Assembly: GCA_015680685.1 (NCBI GenBank)
Contig: MNCI01001832.1
Coordinates: 5,404-69,403 of the forward strand
Length of the DNA: 64,000 nucleotides
Source of the DNA: Gnetum montanum
Lineage: Eukaryota > Streptophyta > Gnetopsida > Gnetales > Gnetaceae
Reading direction: 5' to 3'
Within the stretch, counting starts at the first letter, position 1. Every line of letters starts with the position of its first letter. Of the stretch, positions 22,331 through 36,076 are shown one piece after another. A model generated the notes under the pieces. That model saw nothing but the letters and a program-made list of their open reading frames with translations. It was not told the DNA's origin and made no database searches. The translations under genes were made by a program, and so were the position numbers.

Positions 22331-23169
22331 TGATAAACATTCATTTATTCGATCATGCTAATGTAGTAGTGTCGACACATCAATGTCAACATAGTCCTTG
22401 CTTCATCAATGAATAAATGTTGATGTAAGAAAAATAAATAGCTATATAAATGTGCATACCCATCACATTTATTGCACCATTTGATCATTCCCTTAGCTAC
22501 ACTCTTGCAATTTTATTTTGTGAAAGTTAGAATCTCTCTACCAAGTGCCTACAATGTGTATTAAATAGATTATCTAGAATTTTATTTGAGTAGTTAATGT
22601 AGCTACACACATAAGCATGGTAGCAATAAATTAAGATCTATTCTATTCATTGTATCACTTAGCTTACCATTTTAATTTATTTTTCTTACAAATTACTTTA
22701 AATGTTCTATAAATGTATGCACTTATTTAAATAATTTTAATTCAGTGTACTTTAAGTAAATGTGCATGAGTACGACTAACTTTGAACATAAATGTATTAA
22801 TGTATGGTAATCAGAGTAGTGACACTTCGTACACCCAGTAGTGGACACATGGTAACCTAGTGATGTTAATACATGTTCCTAATGTGTATGGCAAGCTAGG
22901 AACAAATGCTCTATTCTTAGGCTAGAATATATTACTTTCTTATACGTAGATTAATTAGATTAATATTTTAATTTTTTTATAATTTTAACTAGAAGCTTCA
23001 ATCATGTGGCCTAATTACACTTAATTATAAAAATAGCCTATAAAAATATGATTGGGAAGAAAATGATCAACAAATTAGCACATAACTATCTAGAACATCC
23101 AACTATTGGATCGTGCATGAATGCTTGTAATTCGTATGATTGGGTGTAGCATTACTTTGATGCTCATCA
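22331..23169 (+). repeat. LTR_B: 5' LTR of E4
   Basis: It starts TGATAAACATTC and ends GCTCATCA, and is related to LTR_A along its length. A TATA box 'agctatataaatgtgc' is at about 22451. Upstream, 'gtgtcgacacatcaatgtc' and 'aatgttgatgt' words form a small set of imperfect palindromes. A primer site follows immediately, so this is a 5' LTR on the plus strand. Confidence 0.75.
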
Positions 23170-23189
23170 TTGGCATCATTGCAAGGGAC
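23170..23189 (+). promoter_or_regulatory. primer binding site of E4, tRNA-Asp-like
   Basis: TTGGCATCATTGCAAGGGAC directly follows the LTR end CATCA. It resembles the TGGCGCCGTTGCCGGGGA site (tRNA-Asp type) common in plant Gypsy elements of the Athila/Tat branch. Confidence 0.7.
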
Positions 23190-23459
23190 TATTGCTAGTG
23201 TTCAAGATAATTATGATTATTCAAGGATTGATGTTGAAATTTGCAATGAATTATTATCTGAAAATACTAATATTTTATTCTAAAGTACACTTATAAATTG
23301 AAAGATATCTTCTTCTCATAGAATAGATTTTCTAATTATACACAATTCAACAAGAGTATATGATAGGACTAATACGAACAGGGAAGATATACCATAACAA
23401 CTAAAGATAGTCTACTAGCATCTAAATCCCTACTATTCAAATTTCACTTTCATCATTTA

Positions 23460-24411
23460 CCAAGATGAACAACAATAATGGAGAGACCTTGAGGGCAACA
23501 TTGTATTATCACTTGTTCATTCATTGCCATCAATGCTTATGGAAACATTAATGAAATTAAAGCTTAAAGTAGCAGCTCCATAGAGTTCCAATTACATAAA
23601 AATTAATTCATGAAGGCTTGCTATCAAGGTTCCAAAGGAAAGGAACTCTTATTTAACTAACATCATAGTAAAAAAAGGAGGATACCAATTACCAATTTGG
23701 TAGATCCTAATGTCAAAATCCTCCACTTCTTAGTGGAGATGACAAGAACCATCCATGGCTACATTCAATCTTGGCAAGCAACTAAGGAAAGGGGACAATA
23801 GGATCTAGAATAAGGACCTCAAGGCCAACATATTCTAGTGAACAATCAAAAGAACATCAAAGGGATCATAGAATGAAAGAAAGTTGACATAACTCTTCTA
23901 GTTATCAATCCCAATTCTATTCGTCCTTATCATCAAGATCTGATGAGGGTAAATGTGGCCAAGATAGGAGGTGAAATGATCATAGATAAGATGGAGATGA
24001 CAAAAGGGACCATCACAAAGATGGTCAAAGAGACGATAGATGTGAGTAGGGAGAAAGACATTATCATGAATGAAGGCAGAATAGGAAATACCAAGGAAGA
24101 CATGATCATGACAAGAACCATGAGGATCATGATAATTATGATGAGCCATTACTTTCTACTATGAGTATGATCAATATTTGAGAGGTAATTTACATTCCTA
24201 ACAAGCATTATAAGGACAATTGAATTAATTGGATAGACATGAAAAACCTCTCTAAGTTTGAAGGAGGCTATAATATAGATCTACATCATCATTTGCAAGC
24301 CTTCCATGATGTATGTGTCTTGGAAAAAATTCAAAAAAATGGATGATGCTAAAGATCTTTCTATGAAAAGTTATTAAAGAAGAAAAATATTGGTTCTAGT
24401 CCTTGAAGCTA
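23460..24411 (+). pseudogene. gag of E4, truncated by LTR X1
   Basis: An ATG near 23466 opens a badly decayed frame. A region of Asp/His/Arg repeats (about 23920-24150) comes before the family block 'DEPLLSTMSMINI', then a stretch reading KFEGGYNIDLHHHLQAFHD at about 24250-24310. The E1 gag reads RFEGGYNVDPQHHL at the same place. The coding DNA ends at the LTR-like repeat starting 24412, so the C-terminal half, protease and pol are missing. Position after an LTR and primer site supports a gag role in particle assembly. Confidence 0.7.
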
Positions 24412-25612
24412 CGATAGGGGTTCTATCAATTTTAGACCAATGGGATTTATCATATAGAATGTAGTGCGATCTTATTATAACTTCAAAGACAATGTTAAGT
24501 GGACTACCAAGAATACTCATGTATATCATTATGTTCAATAAATATAAAAGGGATTATAATACATGTTATATAAATGAAAATCTATGTTTTCATAATGGGA
24601 GATTGAAAAAACTATTTATAATTTCACATTTTGTAATTTTTATGGATTTTATAAATATAAGAATAAAATAAATATGAACACACATGCATTGCAATCCCTC
24701 ATGGGAATAGTTGAAATGCTTGTGTTGCAATCCCTCTACCACATACACAAAATGCAATAGAAAGGATTCTTAGTCATAACCTTGATGGCCTAACATCATA
24801 TGATACAGTCATGATCTCCTTAGACAAGAAATTAATTATCGCAGTTTAATCAAATAGAAAATAAATAAATGTTTTTATTATTTTTATGTTTAAGATATCA
24901 ATGGTAAAATGAGGAAAAATCATAAGCTTTATTAACCATGCAAACGTTGGACTCTGCATCAACCAAATGGTTCTAAGCTACATAAGTAAGGTAGCACTCT
25001 AACAAAGTCTAGCTACACTTGTGAAAACAACGACTTAAAAAACATAGAAGACAAGAAAAAGAATTAACTTAACCAAGGAAGGAAGAGATCTTCATACAAA
25101 TCATACACCACAAGCCCAAATGAAATTGAAGTTATGCATAAGATATGACTAAGTTGTGTGTGAGAGCTTGACCTAGAAATTTATAGTTTTTGGTAGGAAT
25201 GAAGAAGATTTGTCAATTACTATGCATCAATGAAGGCTCATCAATGCAAGCTAAGCCAATCCTAGTTACACTACTAGAAAATAAGGCTAAACAATAGTTG
25301 GAGGGATGCATTGATGTTGGGTAGTTAGCAGATTCTCCCACAATTACACTTTGCCATTTGAATTTGGATGAAAGTTGGAACAAGAGGAATCATGTTGGAA
25401 GGACCAAAGGATATCTAAATAAAGCTAGAATCATCCTAAAGAGATTGGGATCATGCACACAACCTCAAAGTATGATAACAAGAATAATGGATCATCTCAA
25501 GAGATTAATAACCTTAAATAAACATGCTAAACAACAAACACAAGGCACATGAAACACTTCTTAAATCTAGGGATTACAATCAACTTACAAATTGCCACTA
25601 AATGTGTCATCA
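24412..25612 (-). repeat. LTR X1 (probable 3' LTR of E2)
   Basis: Direct repeat of X2 (40993-42263) with many substitutions. Shared blocks include 'ttttagaccaatggga' (about 24429 and 41009) and 'atatcattatgttcaa' (about 24523 and 41103). Both also share 'aatccctc' words followed by a stretch on 'cttggtcataacct', and ends in TCATCA. On the minus strand X1 is preceded by TCAGTCATAAGGGAA (25613-25627), which fits a polypurine tract, so X1 looks like the 3' LTR of a minus-strand element. Confidence 0.65.
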
Positions 25613-28600
25613 TTCCCTTATGACTGAGTAAAGCTAGTTCCATAGCTTTAAAATCCAAGATACAAAAACAATGACTACACACATGATAAGATTATTGTGG
25701 TGCAATTACAAATGTACAATTTAAAGCATGACTACATTACAATATAAGTCATCTCATCAAGAAATGTTAGGGACTGATGGTAGAGAAGAAAATTCCCCTA
25801 ACATATTGGCATGGAATACGAATAATCTGGAAGGATAGGTCTTTGTTACACATTGTTTGCATCTAAACCTTATTCCTTGTTATCCATCTCTAGATTATCT
25901 CCTGCTATCTTCACTAATCCTCATTTGGAAGATCTTCTAGGACATGCACTTAACCCAAAAGATCAAGGATGTGATTGGATATCTTTAGATTTTTCTCTAG
26001 AGGGTGGTCTCTCATGTACATGTGTTGAATATGGTAATTTATGTTGTTCCTTATCTTCTTTTAGGACCCATGGTCCTATTCCCTAAACATCATGAGTTGT
26101 GAAAATGTTAAAAGTCAAGTAAGATCCCCAAGGTGTTATACTACCATTACAAAACATGACCATAGGAACAATAATAAGTATAACTCTTGTGGGCACAAGA
26201 TAAACATAATCACAACTATGAATTGAAGAAATGCATGGGTAAGTAAAAATAAGGTAGAAATAATTTAAATAATCACAAAAATTACAAAGTACATACTTGA
26301 ATCAATATTTCTCCCCCATGACTAAGTTATAAGAAACTTGGCTTAAACCACCTGAACAATGCAAATGGAAAGAACAAGAAGTAAAAAAATACATAAGAGA
26401 AGTACAAGAATCCAACCAAATATCGAATCAAACAAGCCACAAAAGCAACAAAAAATCAAAACATTAAAATCATATCCTAGATGACATTCAAACTCATGGG
26501 ATTTGAATAATAATATCAAATTTTCTTATTTCCATGATTTAAGAATTATGAAAGAAGGGTTATAAAAATAGAAGATAAATAGAAAACTCCAAGATCAAAT
26601 AAAAATGCATAAGTAAGATAAGGTAAGAATAGTATGTCATGATCAAACCTTGAAGCTTGTAGAGTCAACATTGACACAAATGGAAGACTAATCAAGTGCT
26701 TTAGATAATGTAATCCTCACCATCATTAAGAGATATGCTTTAACTTATTTGTAATGCCAATCCACCAAGGATTCAAAAGTGGATCCTTTCCATAATAGGT
26801 ACCTACCTTTCTTACCCTTGTGAAATCTATTAATGAGATACATGTGGATTTCCAATAACTAGTGAGACATCAGCATCAAACACAAGTCTATCCCCTTGTA
26901 TGATTAAATCTTATCCTTTGCTTCACCTGATCAACTCCCTTCCACATTTGATAATGCACAAAATGGAAATAAAGAGATGGAGAAAAAATGATGAATAAGA
27001 GAGAGAAGATGAGCGAACCATTCAATTAGCTCATGGAAGCATGTTAGCATGTCATACATACCATGAGAGGTCAACTACTACATCCCTTCACTACAACTTG
27101 TCCACATAGTAGAAATGGATCTCCAAGTTTCCTTTCTAGGTTCAAGGTCATGCCTACTACTACCAATGTCATCTAGCATTGATTATTCTACATTCTAAAT
27201 ATTGGTGAAACCAAAAAAAGAAAACATGTTATAGATCATCTAGAAGTTAAGATTCCAATTTGGTTTTCCTCTATCTATGCATGTATGCACAATAGGTTCA
27301 TTGAATTTTGCTTTACCAAAAATCTCTCAGTGATTATTTGGTTGCACTAACTAGTTTCGATCTCAACAATGATTATAATGACATGACCAAGTAATTGAAT
27401 TACTCATGATATATATGGTCATTTTTTGACTCAAGGGTTATGATGTTGACACTTAGGAACAAAAGGATTTAAGAATTTGATGGAAGTATCAATTGATGAC
27501 ACCAAAGTCCACTACGAGAGAGACTTCTAGGCCTTCATGGCCATGGGTTGAGATGAGTAAGAGATTATCTTAGATCATTATATTTGAGGGTTAAGTAATC
27601 TAGGCAATAAGTTAAACATGAGATAGACTTTGCATTATTATTATTCTAACCACTCATTTTGATCTTTCTTGAGTGATTATAGGATCCTTCTGGAATGGTA
27701 GAAATATCAATTTGTATGAATGGAAGAGAGAACAACATTGATCTTCTCATTATATCTTCTTTTTCATTTTTTCTTTCTTCCTTTTTTTCTCTTATTTTTA
27801 TTCTTTTTATCTTTTATTCATTTTTTCATCTTTTCTATTTCTTTTTTCTTATTATGTCTTATTCATCAAGGTCTTCCTTTTGATACTCATCTTAAATATA
27901 TGAGAAATGCTTCTCTTTAATATCCTCTTTGTAGAAGTGAAGACTTAATTTTTTCATATATTTTTTAGTATCCTATTGCTCAACATGCTTGAAAATGGAC
28001 ATTTAAAATTTATAACTTTCAACCAAGAATCAATGAAGTCATTCTTATTGATCAGCCTCTTTTGTCTACTTCATTTATTTGCATTTAGAATTATCTTTGA
28101 CCACTTGTTCTTTTCTCTATTTGAAAGCTTTAGTATATAGTTATTTTCTAGTAGCAAGAGAATAACTATAACCTCTCTTCAGATGTCAAATATCATATTC
28201 TCAAAGATGTTTCTTTTCATGTACAAATTCAAGAAAAAAATCTTCAAATGAAAGCTAAACCATTAATTTTTTTCTACAAGATTAGTTTCTTTTTGTTTTG
28301 AAGGCTCAAGAATAGGAATATTTTAGCTTTTGTTACTATTTATTCTTTTTTTCTAATTAATGTATTTTTTTATAGAGAGTTATATTCTTCTCTTTATAAG
28401 AAATCTTTAGTAAGAAGTGAAAACCCATGAGGATGCTTCTAAATAAGGATAAGGCCTCATCCTCTTCCCACCATAAGGGGAAGGTTTTTAAGGATTAGTT
28501 ATAGGGATGAAAACATGAAAAGACATTCCCAAAACCATTGGGGATTTTCTTTAGTCTCTCTCTTCAATGATTTTATATACTCTAAAATTTTTAATAGTAT

Positions 28601-29461
28601 TATTCATTTTTTAGAGTCTAACATCCCTCTTAAGTTTAAATTTTTCTTTTTGCTAAAGATTGAAAGCTTTCTTGATGACACTATCATCTTTTAATTAAGA
28701 CAAGATTCTTAGGTTGTGAATCTAAATAACAATCCTAGTTAAAGCACTTTTCATTGATAAAAAATACTTGATAAATTCCTCATTTGCAAAATTATCAATT
28801 TTTGACAAAGGTCTAATATTTGCAAGAATTATATGATTTCTAAATTGGAAATATTTCCAAATCACAACAAAATTAGCAAGCTCATGGTGAAATTGGAAAA
28901 ATAAGAAACAAATTAAAATAAAAGATAATGTAATCGAACAAATACAAAATAATCCAAAACATACCTAAATCATGCATAATAGTTGAATATTATTATATCA
29001 AAGACCTAACATTTGTAATAATGAGAATATCCATAAATTAGAAGAATTCCAAAATCACAAAAAAATTGGCAAAATCATGAAATTGACAAAATCACATTTG
29101 AAGAATTTTCAAGTCACACTAAAGTTAGTGAAACTAAGAAGAAGGATCATCACCTAGAGCCTTAATGCTCATCTTACTAAGGAAGATCTTGGGAGGTCTG
29201 ATGGATGAGCAAAAGCCTAACCTCTTCATGTGGTTCTACCCTAGCTTAAGCCCATGTATTTTGACTTCATAAAATAAATCAAAATAAAAATTAAATTAAA
29301 CTTATTAAAAACATTTAAAAATGTGGAGAAAAACAAAATGTGCTTGTTTCATGTGTTACTCACAGTTGTAAAAAATTGCATTGAGATTTTGCAAGCATGA
29401 CATAAGTATAGATCCATAAGTATAGAGAATATGGTTGTGTCAAGATTTTAGTTTAGGTGAT
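25613..29461. other. E2 internal region without recognisable coding sequence
   Basis: About 3.8 kb of A/T-rich DNA. At 26313-26330 the word 'tctcccccatgactaagt' repeats the polypurine-like motif seen beside E1 and X1. The run 27740-27870 is an almost pure T/C tract. Small open frames at 25853-26086 and 27695-27920 come from low-complexity or unsupported sequence. If E2 once had pol, it should lie here in minus sense between protease and 3' LTR, and I see no RT or integrase motif. Confidence 0.45.
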
Positions 29462-29610
29462 TGATGAGTGACAAGTACCTCCTACACCTAACCATATTAA
29501 TCACAAGTGTTCACACACAATCTACTTGAATTCTATGCATGGGACTAGTTGTGGCATCTAGACATTTTGCCTTGGTTGCAGTTCCCTATCAACTTAGGAT
29601 GGTAAAAATA
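29462..29610 (-). repeat. truncated LTR end of the TGATGAG family
   Basis: The start TGATGAGTGACAAGTACC, then 'acacctaaccatattaatc' and 'gggactagttgtggca', aligns with the solo LTR at 61813 onward (gatgagtggcgaggtacccc, then 'gacggactagttgtggca'). Similarity fades after about 150 bp, so this is a fragment or a very divergent LTR. Confidence 0.55.
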
Positions 29611-29695
29611 TCAATTCTCATGGACTTATAAGCATGAAGTTATATTGCTCTTCCCATCACCTCTTCTTATCATCATTGTTATTTTTCTAATATTT

Positions 29696-29696
29696 A

Positions 29697-29722
<26 letters not shown>
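29696..29722. repeat. (CT)n microsatellite
   Basis: An uninterrupted dinucleotide run of about 13 TC units inside a pyrimidine-rich tract. Confidence 0.9.
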
Positions 29723-29727
<5 letters not shown>

Positions 29728-30759
29728 ATTTTCCTTTCCTTTCATTTATCATCATTTTTTATATCCTATTTTTCTTTTATAACAGGTGGGTATTATTATG
29801 GAACATGGAAGTTATGGGAATGATTAGAGTGTTAGATTACCACCTGGAGTCTTTGACTTGCAGAAACATGAAAATTCATCCCTCACTACATGGCATGCAT
29901 AGGTTCATAAGATCATGAATCTCCTCTAACCATAATAGCAAGGCAAGACAATACATGCATCTTCATCCAATCACACCAATTAGACCCATACAGTGATTAT
30001 ATTAACCATTAATGACATTTTTTTCTTGCCAATGACCAAGAACTCTTCTAGGATTCAAATTTCATACCATATGGTGTGGACCCACCACCTACCCATGGTT
30101 CTAGTAGAATTAGCTTTAACAACTTGCAATATGAATCCTAGCTTCCTGCTAAATCTATTCCTAGTTCACTGATGATGAATAGAAGAAAAGTGGATGGATA
30201 CATTTGTTGTGTAAACATTCCATTGGTCAAGGCTCTACTTTGAACCCATTCAATACTCTTACATCCTCATCACATCTGTAACTCACCCATCTACCATTAG
30301 CTTATTTGGTAAGCATTCATAAAGCACATTAATTGGTCTTTCCATGCAAATTAATAAAAAAATTCTAAAATAAAAGAAAATATCATAAATGATCACCCAT
30401 TAACCTCAAGGACATATAAAAATTCTAAATAAATACATTAACTTTATTAAGTGCATAGATAAAAATAGTAAGAATATAAATTTTTGACATGACATGTGGG
30501 ATTTCTCCCTTATGAATAATCCATGTTCACCATTTAGGAGACCTCTAAGTATTAAATTGAGTAATATACATGCTTAGAGGTGAAAGATATTCATCATGGT
30601 ACATAAGGTATTGCCCATCAATTCTTGCATCTAGCTCACTTAAATGACACATGAGCATGGAACTAAAAAACTAGGAAGGATCACAAGGTATATTCTTGTA
30701 ATTCATCCTACTAGATCCATCTCTTCTACTGATTTCAAGGTAGAGAGGTCTTAAAAGAC
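29723..30759. other. AT-rich DNA without a recognised feature
   Basis: No coding frame could be assigned. A polypurine-like word (minus sense TTCATAAGGGAGAAATCCC) occurs at about 30510-30530, similar to the motif beside X1. Confidence 0.3.
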
Positions 30760-31100
30760 CAACCTAACATTAGTGTGATGCTTAAGCAAGTCCTTTCCAT
30801 GATACCAAGAAAGTTATCTTTCACCTTGTTTTCTAATTTAGTCACCAAGAAATCTATAGGGTATGACCAACTTGCAATAGAAGTCATGAAATCACTTACC
30901 TATCCCATAGGGTATGTGTAGGATTGGTCTACTAGCTTTAGTCAAATGTTGGTACTATTAATAGGAGGAAGCTCACAATCATGATACTATTGCAATAAAA
31001 TGATATTGAACCTAGAATCGGAGTCACAAAGAGCTAGGAAATGACTCTTTTTGCCACTTTGAATCTCAAGCATGGAACTACTACGATTTGATTATTTTTT
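30760..31100 (-). pseudogene. aspartic protease remnant of E2
   Basis: The minus strand reads CDSDSRFNI (about 31050), where the E1 homologue has LESGSRVNLIS. It continues with LKLVDQSYTYPMG (E1: LELADQSITIPLG) and WSYPIDFLVTKLENK (E1: WSYPADFLVIEVNSD). The catalytic D-S/T-G triplet is DSD here, so the glycine is lost. Several stops are present. The protease would mature the Gag polyprotein. Confidence 0.7.
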
Positions 31101-33452
31101 AGGAAAATATTCTTCTTTGATAACCTGTGCAACCACCATAGGCATGAAGATGGTAATAACATCATCATTAGGTACCATCTAGTTACCTTTACTAGATATC
31201 ATCATTAAACTTGTTCCTAAAGTAAATATTGCACTTTGATTATGACTAAGAAATTTCATTGAGACCTCATAAATATGTTTTTTTATCTTGTGTGAATGAT
31301 TATCCTCCCCACAAGATGAAGAGGGTAATATAGATCCAATCCCTAGATTCTCACATTTCACTTGCTATAAAATTTTCTATTACAAGACCTCAATCTTCCA
31401 CCTCCCTCCCCCCTCCCTCACTTGTAGAAAACTTAATAGGAGATTGATAATATTTCTTAGATGCATACATGGAAGAAAGATTGGTACAGTAGGTAATATT
31501 ACATGATTTAGCTTATTTGATCTATATTTGAATGGGTATCCTACCTTGTATGGGACCAAGAAGCAGATGTTACTGCTATTGCTACTAGGGAGCTTAATTA
31601 GTAGGATTTCTTGAAGTAGGTAGGTACTATTGAGATCTCATCGATGTAGATTGATAAGAACCTGCCTACATACTATGAAAATAAGAGTTAATGAAAAGTA
31701 TCATCTATTATTACATAGGATTTGGAAGATTTCATGGAGTAGCATCCTAAGGATTTGAAGCTTACCACTATTGGTACTACTGCATGGACTACAGATATGC
31801 ACCTTTAGGATAGTATAAATGGCCTAGGTATGGAGTTCTCTTTGTTTACCTCTTTAAAATTCTAGGATTCAAAGACATCCTAGATTATTCCATCTTACTA
31901 ATTATGTGAGCCATAATTAGGTATCACTACAAATCATGAAGATCTATGTAGTATTCACAAAGACCCTCATCATCGAATGATGAGAAAACCTCATTTGAAT
32001 CTTCATGAATGCTCTTAAAATGAGAGAGCTTACATTTACCCTTGCATTCATACCTATTTCAATGTTTATATAGTGTGAGTGATTTGATTGCAACTTCAAC
32101 CATCTTACCTTAATGTCCTTGAGAGTGGTGGCCATATTTTCATCTAGTGCATCTTAAAATCAATCCACTCTATGGACCAAATCTGTCAAGGCTTTTTTTG
32201 TTCTAATATGATTTACACTAGGTCCTCAATCATAGTGGAAGATTCATTAGTACCTTTAATATTTTTAATCTTCTTTCTATGCGTTAGGTTATGATTATAA
32301 TTTTTTGTAGATGGTTGATTTTGCCACTTGTCCTTCATACTTACTATGGTGTCTAATAGCACTTTCATTTGGGCCATGGATTTCTTGTGTATCTAGCCCA
32401 TTATGTACATATCCACATACTTCCTCATTTCCTACCTTAGCCCTTCTACAATATGCATTAAGTTCTTTCTTTATCTAAAACCATGGTTCAAGTAATGATG
32501 ACCAGTTTTCATGTACCTCTCTGTGATAATGTTAAGAGGTTCATGGACTCATTATCTCCATCCAAAAATCTCCTTCTAGATGTTTGAACTTTATGCATAA
32601 GTCAAAAATTCTATGTAGAAGATTTTGAACATGTCTTTCCATCTCTAAATTAATCTTGAGGATAAGGATTTTTACCAACTTTCTGCATGCTTGAGGAAGA
32701 TATGAGAAAATAAGTGCAACTTCTACTAATCACTCATGATTTCTTAGAGATAGAAAACACTATCAAAGGATTTCATGTAAATTTGGAGATTATCATTGGT
32801 ATATCCTCTATATATTGGTACATTATCCATGTTAATTCACTTGCTTCTACTATCACAACCATGATCCCTTAAAATGTGTATAGGTTCAGTTAACTCATGA
32901 TAACTACCTTGGTCAAAGAAAGAAGCATCATTATCATCATCAAAAGGTCTAGACAAATTCAAATGCTAGAACTTGAAAATAAGGTTATCATTTTGAGTTC
33001 ATAGCATGCTTTAGTTAATAGCACTTGATCATGGGCCTTCATGGTAGAGTGATCCTTTGCCTTTTCTATCTTCTTTATCTTCCTACTCTTCATTTGAATG
33101 ATTAGATTAAAAGTTGTGATTGGCCTCCTATTATACCATTCAATCTTGAAGATCTTGCATGTACAAAGGCTTGTATTCATCATACACAAGTTCATGAGCT
33201 TCGTACAACATGTGCTCATCCTTTAGCTCTCTATTAACCAAGGCCTCTTTAAGACCATCTAATGCAACCACAACTAGTTCCCTAGAGAATCATCTATGAG
33301 TGTCATTCCATCTTCCCTATTTATCTTGATGATAAGCCAACATAATTGATGGAAGGGTTACATCCTTCCAATGTTCAAAGCTAACAAAGTTCCTTCTTCT
33401 TTTTCATGCCTTTCCAAAGGCCTTTGCTGGAATTTTAGTATTATCTACCATC
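31101..33452 (-). pseudogene. gag of E2 (decayed)
   Basis: Minus-strand frames starting from an ATG near 33451 (MVDNTKIP) show homology in order with the E1 gag. A charged N-terminal region (33000-33250) comes first, followed by MDNVPIYRGYTNDNLQ (about 32830), LKHAESW (E1: IKEAESWYQSL) near 32690 and VHEPLN near 32550 (E1: NHEPLDAA). The family tail is much degraded. The first codons lie immediately left of the E1 insertion, so E1 landed in the E2 leader. Stops are dense. Confidence 0.65.
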
Positions 33453-33457
33453 ATGTT
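33453..33457. repeat. 5-bp target site duplication of E1, left copy (ATGTT)
   Basis: ATGTT directly abuts the LTR start and is repeated exactly at 40864-40868 after the other LTR end. Confidence 0.9.
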
Positions 33458-34270
33458 TGATGAGTGGTGAGGTATCCCTACACTCAACCATACGAATATG
33501 AGTGTAGCACGAGTGATCCGGTCGAACTCCATAGACTAAGTGCCTACATGCCTCATGGAACACTTAGGGTTAATCATTCATTGGCTTCCCAGACTTCCTT
33601 GTAGTTGTCACGGTGTATGGTTAAGTAAGTCTAAGGTATATGATTTTTATGTCTTTTTATGTTTTTGTCTCCTATGCTAACATTGTGAAGGATAGAGAGA
33701 CTAATTACTAACTTTAACTAATGAACTAAGTCTAAATTAACCTAGCGTCAACATCCGTTCCCACTTACCGTACACACCCTAAACTGATGCAACCTTGGTT
33801 GCCAAATGCTAATCGTTGCTGGGATCACCAAGCGTAATGCACGTGCTCAAAGTGGTCGTACTGAGGCACTCAACTAGGAGAGAAGGGTTGAGAAAGATTT
33901 AATAACTAATAAAGCATGTAAATAACAAATAATAAATAATGATAAATAAAATCCTAATTAGCCTATTCCATGCACTGCAAGGTTTATCCAAGAAGCTCAT
34001 CTTTATTGCCATACACAAACTTATGTTCAGGTATAATGTCTGCTTGAATAAAGATCTGTTCACTCTGGGGTTCCTACTGCAGGCACATGGAAATTAATCT
34101 ATCTCTAGAGTGGAAAAACTGCCAAAGTTTAGCTACAGTCTAGGCCTAGAATAGGAAACAAGGGTGAGCTGTCTCTTATTTATAGATATGACGGTGCACC
34201 GCGATATCACGTACGCAATATCGCAAGGGAAGATGCGATATCGAACCCCATGTGATATCGTGTCCCATCA
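33458..34270 (-). repeat. 3' LTR of E1
   Basis: 813 bp. In coding (minus) sense the U3 starts TGATGGGACACGATATC and contains about four GATATCG-type words (34200-34262), then a TATA box TCTATAAATAAGAGA (34170-34190), then AATAAAG words. The right part of the LTR in plus sense carries a motif 'gctgggatcaccaagcg' (33817-33835) that recurs in variant form in relatives. Confidence 0.93.
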
Positions 34271-34285
34271 TACCCCCATGACTAA
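34271..34285 (-). promoter_or_regulatory. polypurine tract of E1
   Basis: Minus sense TTAGTCATGGGGGTA lies directly before the 3' LTR start TGATGGG. The same word recurs inside E1 at 34828-34842 and in shorter form near 36327 and 37591. Confidence 0.75.
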
Positions 34286-36070
34286 ATGAAAACTCGTCCT
34301 CGAGTTCCTTACAATAATATTGGGAAGGTATGGGATTAGTGACTCAAATAAAACTAATGGGATGACATGTGAACAGATCATCATTACAAGACACAACAAA
34401 ACTGGTGTTCATGACAACAAGGGTGAACACCTTATTACATTGACATCAGGCCGTATTTGGCAGTTGAGAGAAAAGAGAAGAGAGAAGAGAGAAGAAGTCT
34501 TGCTACTACCAATGCCCAAAGTGCATCTTTTATTGTCCATCCGTAAGTGCGCATCATCGATCTTACTCCTTGCATAGCTACTTTAGCATTGCTCCATTCC
34601 AAGTGCTCCCTCCAGATCTGGTCTGTTGTTGCATGATCGCCATCTGCACACACAAAAAAATCTTATATTAGTAAGGGTAAATGAATTTCAATGTAGTTGA
34701 TACCTTGATATGGTGAAAAGTCCATTGGCTGGGTTCTGGTATGGATGATACGGATCCGGAGATATATTAATGATAACTACCGAAGGTGTAGGGGTTAGGA
34801 GAAAATCAAAAAAATTGGGCCCCGTACCCCCATGACTAATCGTGAACCTCCGGTAGCGAGAGAATGAAAAAAGAAAAGGAATAATAAGGATGGATAAAAA
34901 GAGACAACAGCAACATCAATAAAGTGGATGTCAAGATGGAAATGAACAAAATAAAATAGATTGCAAAAATGTTAAGGGAAAGAATTTAACGGATGCACCA
35001 AATAGGAATGCCAGTGGGTCCTCTCCAAAGCAAGCTCCTACCCTTAATGCCTTGACAAACCCACATTCAAAGAGTCCGTAGGCTCTGGGAATGTCCTTTG
35101 GAACAAGAGTTAAAGTCTCAACCGTAAAAATTTACCAAAAAGAAAACGATGCATCTACCAAAATATACACTAATGATACAACTGGCAATGAGGTAAATAA
35201 TGGAGAGAAGGATGAAGAGAAGAGAATGGAATGGAAACCCAAGAACAAGGTGGTATATAGCCCCTTGTGTGTTTCATGATTAATGTGACTTGGTAAATCT
35301 CATTCCAACTCCAGCCTCAAACCAACCACATCCAGTGACTTTGCATCAATGCATTTGGCCAATCCATCCTCTTGAATAACAAGAACGCATCTCCAAAGAG
35401 CCACCACCATTCTAATGAAACAAATGAGGAGAGAAGGGGAAGCGAGAAGGGCCTCAGTTAAAGGGAAAATTTGTAGTTCCATAACCAGTGCTTGTAGCCC
35501 AAAGGATTATTTTGTCTAAGGGGTGTGCTTTGAATTCTCACTTTATTTTGTTTTTTTTTGTATTTTTATGCATGAGAACCACACCATGCAAAGACTTATT
35601 ATTTTTATTGGCTCAACTTCCCGATAATTGGGTAACATCGGAACGCTAAGAAAACTCAAGAAGAAAACATCTAAGCACCCAAGAGAATGGCCAACACAAA
35701 TGCATCAAGTTCCCTTGAAGTCACACCCTTTTCAATCCTTGAGTCCTTACTTAGTTTGAGAAGTACCCAGTTACCAATTTTTTACAGTTCTTATTAGAAA
35801 GGGACTATACATTTCCAAGCCAAGAGAGACCATAGACTTTTGTGGATGAATGGATGAAGTGGACTCATTGCCTGCCATATCAAAAGAAACATACCTTAGT
35901 ACCAACATCATAACTTAAAGGTAGAAACCAAACATTAGCAATCAAATAGAAAAATAGTTCATACCATCATGAAGAACACTTATTGGATGACAAATTTACA
36001 AGGTGGATAACACACGTACAAACACACACAAAAAATGAAAAAGTATAACGATGTTGTAAAATAAAAATAA
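34286..36070. other. E1 internal non-coding region
   Basis: Between the protease region and the 3' polypurine tract I see no retroelement domain on the minus strand. A purine run 'gagaaaagagaagagagaag' is at about 34466. A second copy of the polypurine-like motif lies at 34828-34842. Small open frames at 34320-34577, 34435-34653, 35091-35279 and 35300-35482 have no recognisable content. Confidence 0.6.
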
Positions 36071-36076
36071 GAAAAG

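Noticed and set aside
23898-24164. Overlapping ORFs rich in His/Asp or Met/Ile on both strands
   Set aside because: They are shadows of the Asp/His/Arg-repeat part of the E4 gag.
27695-27920. Hydrophobic Phe/Ser-rich ORFs
   Set aside because: They are products of a T/C-rich low-complexity tract.
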